A stretch of DNA of 64,000 bases from positions 17,684,600 to 17,748,599 of the forward strand of contig NC_045150.1 of assembly GCF_008831285.2 (NCBI RefSeq), in the 5' to 3' direction. The notes below the pieces were generated by a model, which had not been told where the DNA came from, did no database searches, and worked only from the letters and a program-made list of their open reading frames with translations. The position numbers were made by a program, and so were the translations under genes. Shown piece by piece: positions 22,883-34,829 of the stretch (position 1 is its first letter; each line of letters begins with the position of its first letter). The DNA comes from Nymphaea colorata (taxonomy: Eukaryota > Streptophyta > Magnoliopsida > Nymphaeales > Nymphaeaceae).

Positions 22883-23757
22883 GTAACCATGCATAGTTTT
22901 TTTCTTTGTAAATTTTATTCAAATAGAAGTACAATCCCCATAAACTACTAGTCATGATCACTTTTCTGTTAGTAAGTTAAACCATGTTGAAGCATGATAG
23001 CTACATAGACATTATTTGACAACTATATATATACATATATAATGAAGTGAATTGTGTCTTCTACATAATTTCATAATCTGATGCTGGTTATTGTTCTTTT
23101 CTTTTTCGTTTTTGGCAAAAAGTCCGAAAGAATGAAGCTTTCAAAGAGATATGGGTCATGATGCCAAGGTGGGCAGCAGTGTTAATTGTTCTGTGCAGCA
23201 TCACTTCTATCATCCCTGTGAAGTGATCAAGACTATCAACATCTACAATGTAGACGCATCGTCTGCCTTTTAACTGGTCAATCGTCTCCGGTTTGATGTC
23301 TTCTGGTGTCTTCCATCTCGCTTTTTTTATCTTCTTGTTGAGGCGCTTTTGGTTTCATTTTGTTGTCAAGTAGTTGACTATAACTCAAGTAAACAATAGC
23401 TAATTGAGTTACGGTGGCTGTAATACTAATTTTTAAGTATTTTTATCATAGTTGCTTCTTGTTGGATTTTTAAACTGCTATGGAGTTGTGCTTTAACTTA
23501 GAAGGTTACAACAGCTAATATGAATCAACGGTCTTCTAATTCTTGAATTTTTATTCCGTTTCAATCAAATAAGGCATTTTCAATATCGAACACATGTAGA
23601 AATTAGAATTGGATGGAATTGGAATGAAAATTTCAATTCTATTTTTAGGTGGATTTTTTTATTCTAAAAGAAACTTTTGGAATCAAAATTCCAAACAAAA
23701 AAATAAAAAAGCAGCATCTCCCAGCGTCAACCTTTGCCAAACTTCTTGCTTCCTTGT

Positions 23758-23990
23758 TAGGGCTGCACACGAGTCGAGTTGAGCTCGAGCTTCACAACTC
23801 CAACTCGAATTTGACGTGAGAGACTCTATTCGAGCTCATACTCGACTCGTCGGCTTGTTTAAACTCATCTGCACAAGGGGTACTTGAGCTCGACTCGAAC
23901 TTGCTCGAGTAAACTTGACTCGAGCTCTAACTCGTTTTTTATCAAATCGATATCCAAGTCGATCTTGTGTTTAGTATATTAGTGAGTCTG
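23758..23990 (+). mobile_element. hAT-type terminus with GAGTCGAGCTCGAG subterminal repeats
   Basis: Begins TAGGGCTGCACACGAGTCGA, followed by many GAGCTCGA / CGAGTCGA repeats in both orientations for about 200 bp. The same end and subterminal repeats bound the complete element at 58459-63019. Only one terminus is visible and no second end or target duplication was found, so this is a truncated or solo end. Confidence 0.6.
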
Positions 23991-24432
23991 AGTTTGAGTT
24001 GGTTGGACTCACTAAACTAAATTCCAGACTTTTTGTTTTGAGCTTTTTATTTTCCTTCTCTTTCTCTATCTCTTCACCTACCTTTCCTCCCACCTTCATC
24101 ATTACACCCACCTCCCTCTCTTTCGTCATTCATTTTTCCTCCTGTTTTTCTCTCTCCTCACCCACGCTTTTCCTCCTCCTCACCTACGATTTTTGAGAAA
24201 AACATACATAGATAAGGTCAGATTTGGCGTAAACATTGTCGTTGGTGATTGAGTTTGAAACTGTCAAATATTTAAGTCTCATTGGGGTTTAGGGGATTAC
24301 CAGTTCTGATATCCTTTTTTTTCGTGATAGACGGTCTCCCTTGGTCGTGAACCCTGTCAACCGTGACGCCCAATTCTTTCCTCCAGTCTGCCCAAATTGA
24401 AGCCGGTGGAAGCCATTGATTGTCCGGTGGTG

Positions 24433-24978
24433 ATGGCAGCCGAGGAAGGCCCAAATTATCATGTCACCAACAGAGCGCCAGACTTTGAGATCAGAAAGTA
24501 TGAGCCCTCCATCGTCGCCGAAGTGACCATTGACCCGATGGAATTGACGGCAAACAATCAGAACGGTGGCTTCACCGACATGCTTGCGAACTATGTCGGT
24601 GCCCTCATCGGCGAGATCTCTGCCACTGGCCCAGTATTCACAAGGGGTGGAGAAGGCAACAATCCCATGACCGTGCAGGTTGGTTTGCCAGAGCAGGAGA
24701 ACGCTGCGTTTCGGGGCGTGCCTCAGCCTATGGACCCGAGAGTAGTGGTCAAGCGCTTAGAGGAAAGGACATATGCCGTGGCCACACTCCATGGTGGTGC
24801 TACCGACGAGGTAGTGCAGGAAGAAGTGAGGAACTTGAGGAGGAAACTGGAGGAGAATGACTATAAGGTTGTTGGCGAACATCTGCTTGCTACGTACAAC
24901 ACTTCTTTGGCTCTACAACCTTTAAGGGCTGACGAAATCTTGATCCCAATTAGTGATCGTCACCTGTACTGGCAATAG
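24433..24978 (+). CDS. SOUL/heme-binding family protein
   Basis: Single-exon frame of 181 residues. I chose the ATG at 24433: the frame extends upstream to 24397, but only from a TTG codon. The SOUL fold signature is clear: YHVTNRAPDFEIRKYEPSIVA at the N-terminus, GGFTDMLANYVG in the first helix, RVVVKRLEERTYAVATLHGG in the middle and ADEILIPI at the end. It most resembles the cytosolic plant SOUL-1 type: no signal peptide or membrane segment. These proteins bind heme or other tetrapyrroles, and their cellular role in plants is not settled. The usual M-T-(A/S)-P-V core appears as ATGPVFT, so ligand contacts may differ. A polyadenylation signal lies at 25244. Confidence 0.88.
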   Translation: MAAEEGPNYHVTNRAPDFEIRKYEPSIVAEVTIDPMELTANNQNGGFTDMLANYVGALIGEISATGPVFTRGGEGNNPMTVQVGLPEQENAAFRGVPQPMDPRVVVKRLEERTYAVATLHGGATDEVVQEEVRNLRRKLEENDYKVVGEHLLATYNTSLALQPLRADEILIPISDRHLYWQ

Positions 24979-25243
24979 CGACTCATCCTACTTCGTTCCC
25001 CTTTTCTTTTTCTTCTGATGATGAAGGAAAGTAATAGGGTTTTTAGACTTTTAGATCGGTTGGGATTAGCGGAGCCGGTAAAGGAGTGCTGCATATTTTG
25101 GTGCCCTATTCTGGTTAACCTTCAATAATGCCATCTTGCTTTATCATAGAGTTTAAGTTGAAGTACTTAGCAGTTTTCTCTCGCATGAATCAGACTTTCA
25201 CTTGTGTACAAATGGTGTTACAAACTGCTTTTCTTTTGTGCCC

Positions 25244-25249
25244 AATAAA
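25244..25249 (+). terminator. Polyadenylation signal of the SOUL gene
   Basis: AATAAA within CCCAATAAATAAAAAAC, 266 bases after the stop codon, on the coding strand. Canonical signal at a plausible distance. Confidence 0.5.
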
Positions 25250-26469
25250 TAAAAAACTTCTAACTCTTCCTGCCTCTGTTTTGCAGAAAGTAGTTTCCTG
25301 ACCATGAAATTTTTTATGTATGCACATTTTTCAAGAGCTTCTTCCCAAATCAATAGCTTATAGCACACCAAGATCTAATGTTCAAAGAATGGCGTTGAAC
25401 TAATTGTGAAGTATCAACATGATACTAGTCGATCTGGTCTAGCCTGCGGTTTTGTCAGTTTTGATTGTAACAGATCCGATTAGAAAGGACCATGCACCAA
25501 TGTGTATTTCTCAGGTCCAACCTGCTTGAATCCATAGCACCAAGTATACCATTTTCCCAGTTGATGCAGCTTTAACCATTTCAAAAGAAACTTCATCTCT
25601 AGATCATACAGGGGCTGGTGCTATTTTGACGGAATTTCTAGTGTGAACTGTATGTAGGAATAATTCGGGCATGATAGAAGCTTTTATCGTGACCTTTAAA
25701 CACACATGAAAATTTTAGTAAAGCATCTGAAAGAATCAGCCTTTTGAACTTTCGGTGTCGATGTTATTTTGAATCGAGAGCCTTTACATTAGCAGGAAGG
25801 TTCTCCTCTGACTGACTGAAGATAGGAAAACTCTGTTTTCAATAAATTGCTATTATCATGTGAACATGTTAGAACGGGGAGATGAGCGGAAGAAATTTAT
25901 CTAGTGAAAATTGCTTATTTTTTCTACAAGAACTTATCTTATGCCATCTTGGCCTTGCCATTACCTTAGTAGTATTGATAAGGCATCGGCTTATATAGGT
26001 ATCAGTGCATTTCAGGAATCAAAATCTTTTAGTGCTTCAGGATAATAGTGGTTATAGTAGTGTGGGCAAAGCTCAAGTTTTGTTATTCAATATTACTTCC
26101 TTTCTGCTATACTAAGCCTGTAAACCATAATATCAGACAGGAAATCGCTGTTTTTATGACAAATTCTGCTACTAAAATTGTCTCAAGTTGATATACGCTA
26201 ATACCTTGCTTACATGTTTCTTGATCATGCAATAATTGTAATTGCCAACTTGGCTACTATCAAATTTAACGAAAAGTTGAACAATTAAAGTTTAGAAGTT
26301 ATATAGCATAGAAAAAAGTTATACGTAAATATCAATTTTTTTTTCAATATGATGGAATAAGCAAATCTTTATCATTTTTTAGTTTTATATGGTTGACCTA
26401 TTTTTGTAGTATAAACTGAGTTTTTTTCGAAAAAATATGTTTTCTGTGACTATGAATTTAAAAATATGC

Positions 26470-26658
26470 ATTCATAGGCACAAATACACAAAATACACGT
26501 ATATATTTAATGTAGAATCACATGCAACAACTTCAAAGTGAAAAAAATAGCAAAACAAGCCAAAAAAAAATAGTCACTTAAAAATGAAATAAGTAGAAAA
26601 AAATAAGTTGTCAGTGGGAAAGTTTAAGATATTGAGCACCTAAGCCCAGTCATCCTAC

Positions 26659-26693
<35 letters not shown>

Positions 26694-26960
26694 GTTGAAA
26701 AAACATAGACTAACATAAAATATTCAAAGTAGAATAGTGTTTGAACTTTAATTCTAACTACATGTTTGCATACATACGCACAAATGCAAAGACATATTTT
26801 TAATATAATATCATATGCAATAATAAAAGAGTGAGAAAACTGCAAAAGAAACAAAACAAAAGAAGTCGCTTAAAGATGAAATAATTACAAAAAAGACTTT
26901 AGGTTGTCAATGAAAAGTGCTTAGGCTATTGAGCACCTAAACGACCCTAGGCATCCTAGG
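26470..26960 (+). repeat. Diverged direct repeat, two copies about 290 bp apart
   Basis: Both copies run: tandem CATA/CACAAAT, TTAATGTAGAATCA or TTAATATAATATCA, a purine-rich middle, GTCACTTAAAAATGAAATAA or GTCGCTTAAAGATGAAATAA, and TTGTCA(G/A)TG followed by ATTGAGCACCTAA. Divergence is considerable, with the CA microsatellite between them. Confidence 0.6.
26662..26692. repeat. Microsatellite (AC)n
   Basis: Uninterrupted AC run of 31 bases. Confidence 0.95.
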
Positions 26961-28534
26961 GAATGTTTTAGGCATTGTCTAATGGCAAGGTGCATAAAAT
27001 TTTGCTAGTATCAGTAACCAGCTAAGCCTGAGATGTTAAGCACCTGGGGAGAAGCCTGGGTGAGCTTTTGACAAGATAGCTGTTGGTCACCCTATTATCA
27101 TTGCATTCATTAAAAGTACTTGTCAGCTTAGTTTTGGTTTGTTTTTCATACCTACTAAAAAAAGAACATCTCAGCTAATCTTTAGTACTTTTATTCCAAT
27201 AGATTACTTATGTGCTTTGTATGTGGATAATTTCTTCTAAAATCATGCTGGTTCCCTTACAATGTTTATATGCCATTCTTGAATGCTTTTCATTGACGCC
27301 CCAATAGTAGATGAATTTTTGTATCAAATTGAAAACTATCATTAATGCTTCCAGTGGAAAATGACATAAGAAAACAAGTAAAGATATGTAAAAGTTTATC
27401 AAATGCTAAAGCTGAGAGTGCAATTGTCAGTATTATGTTCAGTCTCGGCACAAGTTATACATATCTTGTCGTTTTCTACAACTCAATACCTGGAATAGAC
27501 AAAATTTTAAGAAGAAATATTGAACAATCTTGTAGTTTCGAACTATGAAGATAAAAGTAAAGGTTCTCTTCCTTTAAAATCAGCTTGGAAACGTGTAACG
27601 TGTTCCAACCTAACTTTAGAAGAGAAAAATGATATTTAATAAGATCTTATATATATATATATATATTATACATACGTATCTTTCCTCTTACAATGAAAAA
27701 TTTGATAAGGGACCACTTAACATATGAACCATGATGGTTTATAGCTGGATTTTTTACGTAGGAAGATTGAAAACTAGTTTCTAATCTTCACCACCACTTT
27801 TAATCAAATCAGTTATAAATGCTTGAATCAAAACGATTCAAAAATAAGAGAACTCAGGAAAATGCTCAAGCTTGTTTTTCAAGATTGTTGCCATGTAAGT
27901 GTGGATCACATTCATGAGAATGAATCCATCCCTAATAGGCAATTACATTGTAATTGCAACAAATATATACATCTCTCTCACTATGGAATCCTTTTATAAT
28001 GGGGAGTTAAAAATGGTTTAGGCTAGCTGTTTTTGAAAGAGACGTGGCTTTGGGGTCCTTTTCAAAATTTGATTCACGGGTTCTCCTTTTAAAAAACCGA
28101 TTTATGCATGAAGAGATGTATTAACATGTACATATGATCATATTTTTCTTAGCTAGACGTCATTCTCAGTTATAAAATATAATCAAAATAAAACTCTCCC
28201 CATGAATATGGAATTAAAATGACAGCAAGAAGCTAACATGCGTAGAGAATAGGTTAGAACTGCCCCCACCTTGTGGTGGGGCCTAAGTGTTTGGAGTTCT
28301 TCTTAGCTGGTGATTTAAATCCAGCAATCTTAAGCAAGATTCCAGCTTAGCATGACTGCAAAGAGAGTTCTGCTTTGCTGGAAATTGATGAAGATTTCCT
28401 TATAATGAAGATCCTAAAGAAGGGTCCACCAAAGTCCTTAAATGGGTATCTTTAGGCATTCAATAATCATATGATTTTTTTCAGGGAACAGATGATAGCT
28501 TCACACTCCATGTAATTGATTGCACTGTTTTACG

Positions 28535-28700
28535 TGCAAGAGAAACAAAGAACTGGTTAAACAATTGAGTGCACCATCCCCAGGTTCAAAGGACTTAAGT
28601 TTCCAAACTGCAGAATGGTTGGGGACAGTTCAAGGCCTGCCTCTGAAAGCAGCATCTATCATACTGGAGAAATCCTTCATACAACTTGTCTCGTATTACA
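28535..28700 (+). pseudogene. PDR-type (ABCG) ABC transporter exon fragment
   Basis: The frame at 28541-28610 reads RNKELVKQLSAPSPGSKDL, matching the conserved segment between the first nucleotide-binding half and second membrane domain of full-size plant ABCG/PDR transporters. After a frameshift near 28610 a second frame gives GWGQFKACL, a stop in place of the usual Trp, and KQHLSYWRNPSYNL, the next conserved block. Only this piece is present. The frameshift and stop show it is a dead fragment with no neighbouring exons seen. Confidence 0.8.
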
Positions 28701-28740
28701 TGCGTAACCTAACCAAATGAATTTATGTGGCTTTTTAAGC

Positions 28741-29359
28741 AATTGCCCATGCATGTATGCATGCGCACACATGAAATGCATCTTGTTCTTGAACGTAGAC
28801 AGACATAAGGATGTATGCAATATGCTAACTTTGATGGTGGATATAAAAAGTGTTTCATGAATCTATTTTAATTTTTAAAGAGAGATACCAATTTCTTTGG
28901 CTAAAAAAGTAAAAAAAAAAGAACGCAGAAGTTCAGAATTCGGAGTGAAATCCTGGAAATTTTGTACATATAAAACATTCTCATAGGAAAATATTTTCCA
29001 GTGCTTGATATCTCCAAGCATGGTAGTTGAGATTTTTTGACGAAATGGGACACCCAGAACAATTCCAACCACCTACTAAATGCCCCTGATGACAATTGTG
29101 TTTCCGCCATTTTAGTCGTGAACCCATTCAAATGAATTCGGTTGCTGACAAATAAAGGAGTTCAAGCAACTACAGCCTTTTCTGAGGAAGGAAAGAATGC
29201 CAATCTCTATCCTTACAAACAAAGGTGGGCGTGATGACAGAGAAAAGTTTTCTCTCGTTACGGAAAGGGAACCAGTGACTTCTGTCTCAAAACTTGTGAT
29301 GCCAAGTTGTGGAAGGAAAGAAGCTTTATCGCCTCTGCCCCTTCAGGCCTTCTTTTGAA
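28741..29359. other. Intergenic sequence upstream of the MDH pseudogene
   Basis: No recognisable coding sequence. It holds an A-rich run near 28912 and would contain the former promoter and leader of the MDH copy; no TATA box stands out. A peroxisomal targeting (PTS2, RIxxLxxHL) coding segment that should precede the catalytic domain is not found here in any frame. Confidence 0.4.
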
Positions 29360-30048
29360 ATGCCATCTTTGATGGTGTTCTGTTTGTTGGGGAAGGGGAG
29401 GGGAGGATGGAGCTCGCTGAGGAGAGAGGAGTGCAGAGCAAAAGGTGGAGCTCCGGGTTTCAAGGTGGCAATCCTCGGCGCTGCTGGTGGAATCGGCCAA
29501 CCTCTCTCCCTGCTATTGAAGATGAACCCCCGTGTGTCCCTTCTGGCCTTCTCCATCTTTATGATGTCGTCAATTCCCCTGGAGTTACCACCGATGTCAG
29601 CCACATGGACACTTCCGCCGTGGTACTTTCACTTCTCTCTCTCACCAACATTTTTTTAGGTACTGCCTATTCGTGCAAGAGTTATATCCGAGAATCTCGT
29701 TCTTACCAGAGGTGCTGGTTATAACTAAGAAGGCACCCACTTGTTAGAGACGTAGTAAGGGGGCCATCAGTTCGTTTTTCTTCCAAAGTTGGCCGATTGC
29801 CATGGGAAATTTGGTTGTTTACAACATCGTGGTATATTTATAGATTGCAAAGGAATGATGCCATTTATAAAGGGGTTGATCGATATCTATATAGGTGCTT
29901 TGTTATGTTCCTTCCATTTTAACTTGCTCTTGCCCTTTGGCACTGATCAGTGCCCATCACATCTTCTATTTACCATGACTTGTAAATGGCTGTTGTTTTC
30001 GTTTTCCCTCCCTAACTCCTTGTTAGGTGGCTGATAGTGTTACTACAA

Positions 30049-30051
<3 letters not shown>

Positions 30052-30081
<30 letters not shown>
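30052..30081. repeat. Microsatellite (CT)n in MDH intron 1
   Basis: Uninterrupted TC run of about 30 bases. Confidence 0.95.
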
Positions 30082-30084
<3 letters not shown>

Positions 30085-30885
30085 TGTTGCTATGAGAGTT
30101 TAAGTTCGTATGAGAACGAATCAGATGATAGTCGGAGTTGGGGGAGTGTGATTTGGTATTTGGTTTTAGGTGATGAAGAATCCATTATCCATATTGTTTC
30201 CTCTTTGTTAGTTGATCTATATAATTGGAAGACTATGTTGTTTCCCCCTGCTTCAAAGTAGCTTAGTTCTGTTTTGCAGAAAATCTTGGAATTTGTATAC
30301 AGTTTCCAGGTCGCTGGACTGATTTTTTGCTTTGTTTTGGGACATTCAGGTTACGAGTTGGTCTGATGCTCCATAGTTAATTTGGTTTAACTTGATGATG
30401 TAGGAGATCAGGACTCCTACTTTATAATTAAAATATTGAAAATATAGTAAAAAGGATTGATTGAAAGGAAAACTATGGAAGTTTGGAATGGACTTCCTTT
30501 AGCAGCTTAGATAGAAGAAGAAGACTGATTCACGAACAAACGCTAGGATGTGAAAAAGTAATGTACCACAAGGGCCTAATACTTTTGCATTGTGTTACAA
30601 TGGTTTCGGTGCTTCTCCTGAAAAGCTCTTGGTTTAGTAGATTTTCATTCTCAAATATGAGAATTTCTTGTTTCCTCTGTTCAATTCTTAATATTGGAAG
30701 CTTTAGAAAAAAGGTTATATTGATGCTTGGTGGTACTTGTCTGTCAATGTAATCTTCCCTTTGCGTACAAACTACAAACTGTATGCTCTTCAAAATCTGA
30801 TTGCAACTGTGCATCTTCAATTTTAGAGAGTGCTTCTTTTGGTTTTCCTTTTAATATCCAGAACAATTCAAATTATATTTCATGA

Positions 30886-31218
<333 letters not shown>

Positions 31219-32785
31219 TGATTAGCAACCCTGTAAATTCAACTGTGCCAATTGCTGCTGAGGTCTTAAAGAAGGCAGGCATATATGATCCTAAGCGTCT
31301 TCTGGGTGTGACAACACTTGATGTTGTGCGAGCAAATACATTTGTGGTACTCCTTTCTTGCCTGTTTTGAATTTTGATTTTGTGCTTCTGCAGCTGTTCA
31401 TCTTTCATGTTCCATACGTGCTTGTCTTGGAATCTCATTGATATCTGTTGTTGATGGAAAAAATTTTCATGTTGCCTGTACTAGATTGTAAAATGTTTCT
31501 GCTTCTCATTCACTTTTTCATTTGGGCAGGCTGAAGTATTGGGCATTGATCCTAGAAATGTAGATGTTCCTGTCATTGGTGGACATTCTGGTGTGACAAT
31601 CCTACCTCTCCTTTCACAGGTTATTGAGATTGCACAAATTGCATTGGCTTGTCATTTTATTTTATATTTGATTCATTTGTATTAGGCTATTGTTCTCCTT
31701 ATAGTGCTGCTAGAGTTTATCTTTCTTAGTAATCATTTTGGATAATCCATGCAGGTGAAACCACCCTCTTCTTTCACTCCGGAGGAAATTCATTACTTGA
31801 CCAATCACATTCAAAATGGAGGAACAGAAGTTGTCGAGGTGATGTTTCTCTTGAGGAAATTTGACTTATATGTCTTTGTTTGCAATTGTTTGTAGTTCAA
31901 CCTAATATTGTTGGCTCTTTTTTATCAAATTGTGCTCTCTAATTTGGTCATACACCTCGTTTACTAAAGCTAGCAGACCATATTCTGTAAAATTCCAACC
32001 CCCTCCCCCCTGAAAAACGTTTAATCCAACACATACATGCACAAAAAAGAGTTTGCTGCTTTGAGTGCACCCCATGCGCTCTAAGGTAAAAAAGCAGATT
32101 TCTTATTCAATCTAATAGCACTGATTGGTTTAGCGGATTCAACATTGTTCATTTGATGAAATCATGCTCTTAATCATGTCTTTCTTAAATAGATCTTTCA
32201 AACCACCATATTTTGATGCATGGTCAGCCATTGGTTTCCTCCTGATACCCTTGATTTTCCCTCCTTAATATTTGATTGATGTGACCCAAAACTATTTTCT
32301 AAAATAAGTTCATGATGATCAAATTTTGATGTGTTGTAAGTAAGCCATTGGTTTTTATGCCCTTGACTGCCTCACAAATTAGATTGATGTGGATCCAAAG
32401 CTATCTTTTTATTAATATTTTGCAAAGTCGTGCTTAAATTTTGAAGAAATAACAAAAACATGCTCATATTTGCAGCTTTCATATTTGGCCACTTGCAGTT
32501 TTCTACACTCTAGTGCCTTTGTTTTTTTATGTTGCCAGGCATTAGGCATATCTTGTAAAATCTTTTGTATTTTTACTAAACAGACTGCAAATAACCACTC
32601 AATATTTAATGTATTTAGAGGACCTAACATTTGAAAAATGGCAAATAACCACTTGAAACTACAAACTAATTCACAAACACACGCTTCATAAATGAACATA
32701 CTAAACTATGCTTTTAAAGACTATTTTATACATAAAATAAAAATAATTTATTCCAGAATAAAAATTTCAGCAACCACGTTTTAAG

Positions 32786-33706
32786 CTATGTCACACGGAT
32801 ACGGGTACGGGTATCCTACGGATACGGGTACGGGTACGCGGACACGGTAATTTCAAAATTTTAGGATACGCGGACACGGTGAATATTATATTTAAAAAAA
32901 TTAAAAATGATAATGAAATAAAAAAACATGAAATTTATAATAAAAAGACTAACGTCCCTCTTTCTTTGTCCATACTTTGTCTGTCCTCAGAGACACAGCC
33001 AAAGAAAAACCCACTTTTATTTTAAAATATTAAAACAATTTAATTTTTAAATATATATATAAAATAATGTTGATAGAAAATGAGGTTACGGTGAGTTTGC
33101 AAACAAGTTAAAATTATAACCGTTTTTGTTTAAATAACACAAAATTTAGGACCATTTTGAAATTTGTTCAAATGAAAGCTATAAAAGGCCCCTTTCGTTC
33201 GAAACCCTCATTTTCACCCTTCGTTTCTTTCTCTCTTCACTCATCCTTCTCTCCCAAATCACGATCCTTCTTCTCCGGAGGCCAGCATGCCACCAGCGGC
33301 TCCAAGGCCGGCGACGTGGTAAGTATGATGCAGCTGACCGGCTGGTGACCCGCCATGGTAGCAGGAGGATGGGTGCTGAGCCATGAAATGGTGAGTTTTT
33401 TTTATTTCGAATCTTTATTTCTTAATTTATTTGTTCTTTTCTCACTCTCTAGGTTTTCCCTCTAGGCTGTGGGTTGAGCGTTCTGGTGGAGGGAAACAAA
33501 ATCCGGTGGATGAGATGGAATGCACTTCAAAATAAAATAGAAGACGTAAAAAAAATCGAGGTTAAAACGGATTATAAAAGTGGTTCGGATCGGGTCTGAC
33601 CCAGACCCGATCCAAAACGTATCCGGCCGTATCGCCGTGTCGGGATTCCCGTGTCGACGTGTCGACACCGGTACTCAACCCAATCTGCCGTATCCGTGTG
33701 ACGTAG
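32786..33706. mobile_element. hAT-like non-autonomous transposon, 921 bp, with TIRs and 8-bp TSD
   Basis: The left end reads CTATGTCACACGGATACGG and the right end, read inward, CTACGTCACACGGATACGG, a 19-bp inverted repeat with one mismatch. Both sides are flanked by GTTTTAAG (32778-32785 and 33707-33714), a perfect 8-bp target duplication. Subterminal GGATACGGGTACGG repeats are present on both sides. The interior has a TATAAAAG box (33180), an open CT-rich frame of about 60 codons and a GTAAGT donor, like a promoter plus first exon. No transposase. The 8-bp duplication suggests hAT; a Mutator-like origin (usually 9 bp) is less likely. Confidence 0.85.
33180..33187 (+). promoter_or_regulatory. 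TATA box inside the 921-bp element
   Basis: TATAAAAG followed within 60-140 bases by CT-rich leader, a Ser-rich coding-like stretch and a GTAAGTATG donor at 33319. It may be a captured promoter. Confidence 0.4.
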
Positions 33707-34402
33707 GTTTTAAGTCAGTCTCCCATAATTTCATATTTGTCTCTCTTTCTCTCTCTCTCTCTTGCCTTTATTCTCTATAGTTGCAGAGAGAAAAGGGCAA
33801 AATCAGAGAGACTAGCAAAAACAATGAAAATTATAGTGAACTCTTTATTTAAAGGTGTTCTATTTTTTAATTAAGGGTAAAAAAGTCTTCTTAAACATGT
33901 TTTAGTGTTTTTAATTCACGAAGCATGTATTTGGGAATTATTTTATAAAATTCAGCAGTTATTTGTAATTTCCAAACTATAGAAACGTTGTCAGTAAATA
34001 TGTCAAAGTTGGGTAGTTATTTGTAAAATTTGATGCACTGTAAGCCATTGTTGTTGATGTGATGAAAAAAACTATATTTTAAAATAATTTTTTGAATGGT
34101 ATACCATGAAACTTTAATGCCTTGTAAGCAAAGTCCTTGACTTCCTCCTAATAAATTAGATGGATGTGGTCCAAAGCTATTGTTTATGAATATTATGTAA
34201 AACATTATTAACTTTTGAAGAAATAACAAAAAACTTGCTCATATTTGAAGCTTTCATATTTAGCCTCTTGAAGTAGAGACAAGTGGTTCTGTTTGGCTCA
34301 AATGTTTTTCTTCTATGTTGCTAAGAGTTGGGCATACTTTTTTCCTTTTTTACTTTTATTAAACAGACTATGTAGTTCATATGAGCTTTTCCACTATAGA
34401 TG

Positions 34403-34816
34403 TTGGAAGACAACAAGAACAGGGTAGTGTGACATGCAATGACATAAGTATGAAAAACCAGAACATGGGGGAATTCTTTCGCTTAAATGGTCACATTAAC
34501 ATGCACAATTTTGTGTTTGTGACTTTGTGTATATGTATATATATGTGTTGGTTCTGTGTGTATGTGTAAGTGCACACCCATACACGTGTCCTCATACATG
34601 CACACACACATATAATAATGAAGATTGTATGTGTATGCATAAGCACACATGCATGCACACACACATATGATAAAAGAGAGTGTATGCACATGCATAAGCA
34701 CACACACATCTATTCATAAACACAAAATACTATTTAAGGGAATGAATTCCTCATGTTCTAGTTTTTCATGCTTCTGTCATTCCATGTTATGCTACCCTGT
34801 TCTTGTTGTCTTCCAA
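34403..34816. mobile_element. Fold-back element with ~80-bp inverted arms around a CA/TG core
   Basis: The left arm begins TTGGAAGACAACAAGAACAG at 34403 and the right arm ends with its reverse complement at 34816. Arms match with scattered differences for about 80 bases. The core is made of TATGTGTG and CACACAT repeats. It resembles a MITE or fold-back insertion in MDH intron 4. No clear target duplication was identified. Confidence 0.7.
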
Positions 34817-34829
34817 TTTTTTTGATCAA

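Larger units (their letters stand above)
21816..23757. other. Intergenic region with unrecognised exon-like segments
   Basis: Mostly AT-rich sequence. Two short exon-like frames (22232-22375, 22758-22882) are listed separately. A further frame near 23150-23226 encodes a hydrophobic ending (RWAAVLIVLCSITSIIPVK then stop). I could not tie them to a known protein. They may be pieces of one decayed or captured gene on the plus strand. Confidence 0.4.
24979..28514. other. Intergenic region, no gene recognised
   Basis: Apart from the SOUL 3' region it contains a CA microsatellite (26662-26692), a diverged direct repeat (26470-26660 against 26760-26960) and a short TA run near 27650. Short frames are AT-driven. 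The text around 26920-26960 (GAGCACCTAA, CCTAGGCATCCTAGG) resembles the decayed end of a dispersed repeat. Confidence 0.45.
32160..34375 (+). repeat. Diverged direct repeats in MDH intron 4
   Basis: The stretch 32280-32600 and the stretch 34020-34375 share an ordered series of matches: GATGTGGNTCCAAAGCTAT, TTTTGAAGAAATAACAAAAA, TGCTCATATTTG(C/A)AGCTTTCATATTT, a TTATGTTGC segment and TTTTA(C/T)TAAACAGACT. A third, partial copy lies at 32200-32310. The hAT-like element at 32786-33706 was inserted between them. Confidence 0.7.

Noticed and set aside
24397-24432. Upstream extension of the SOUL frame
   Set aside because: It starts with TTG; the first ATG is at 24433 and the extension adds no conserved residues.
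29309-29359. Upstream extension of MDH exon 1
   Set aside because: It starts with GTG, not ATG, and the added residues do not resemble a targeting peptide.
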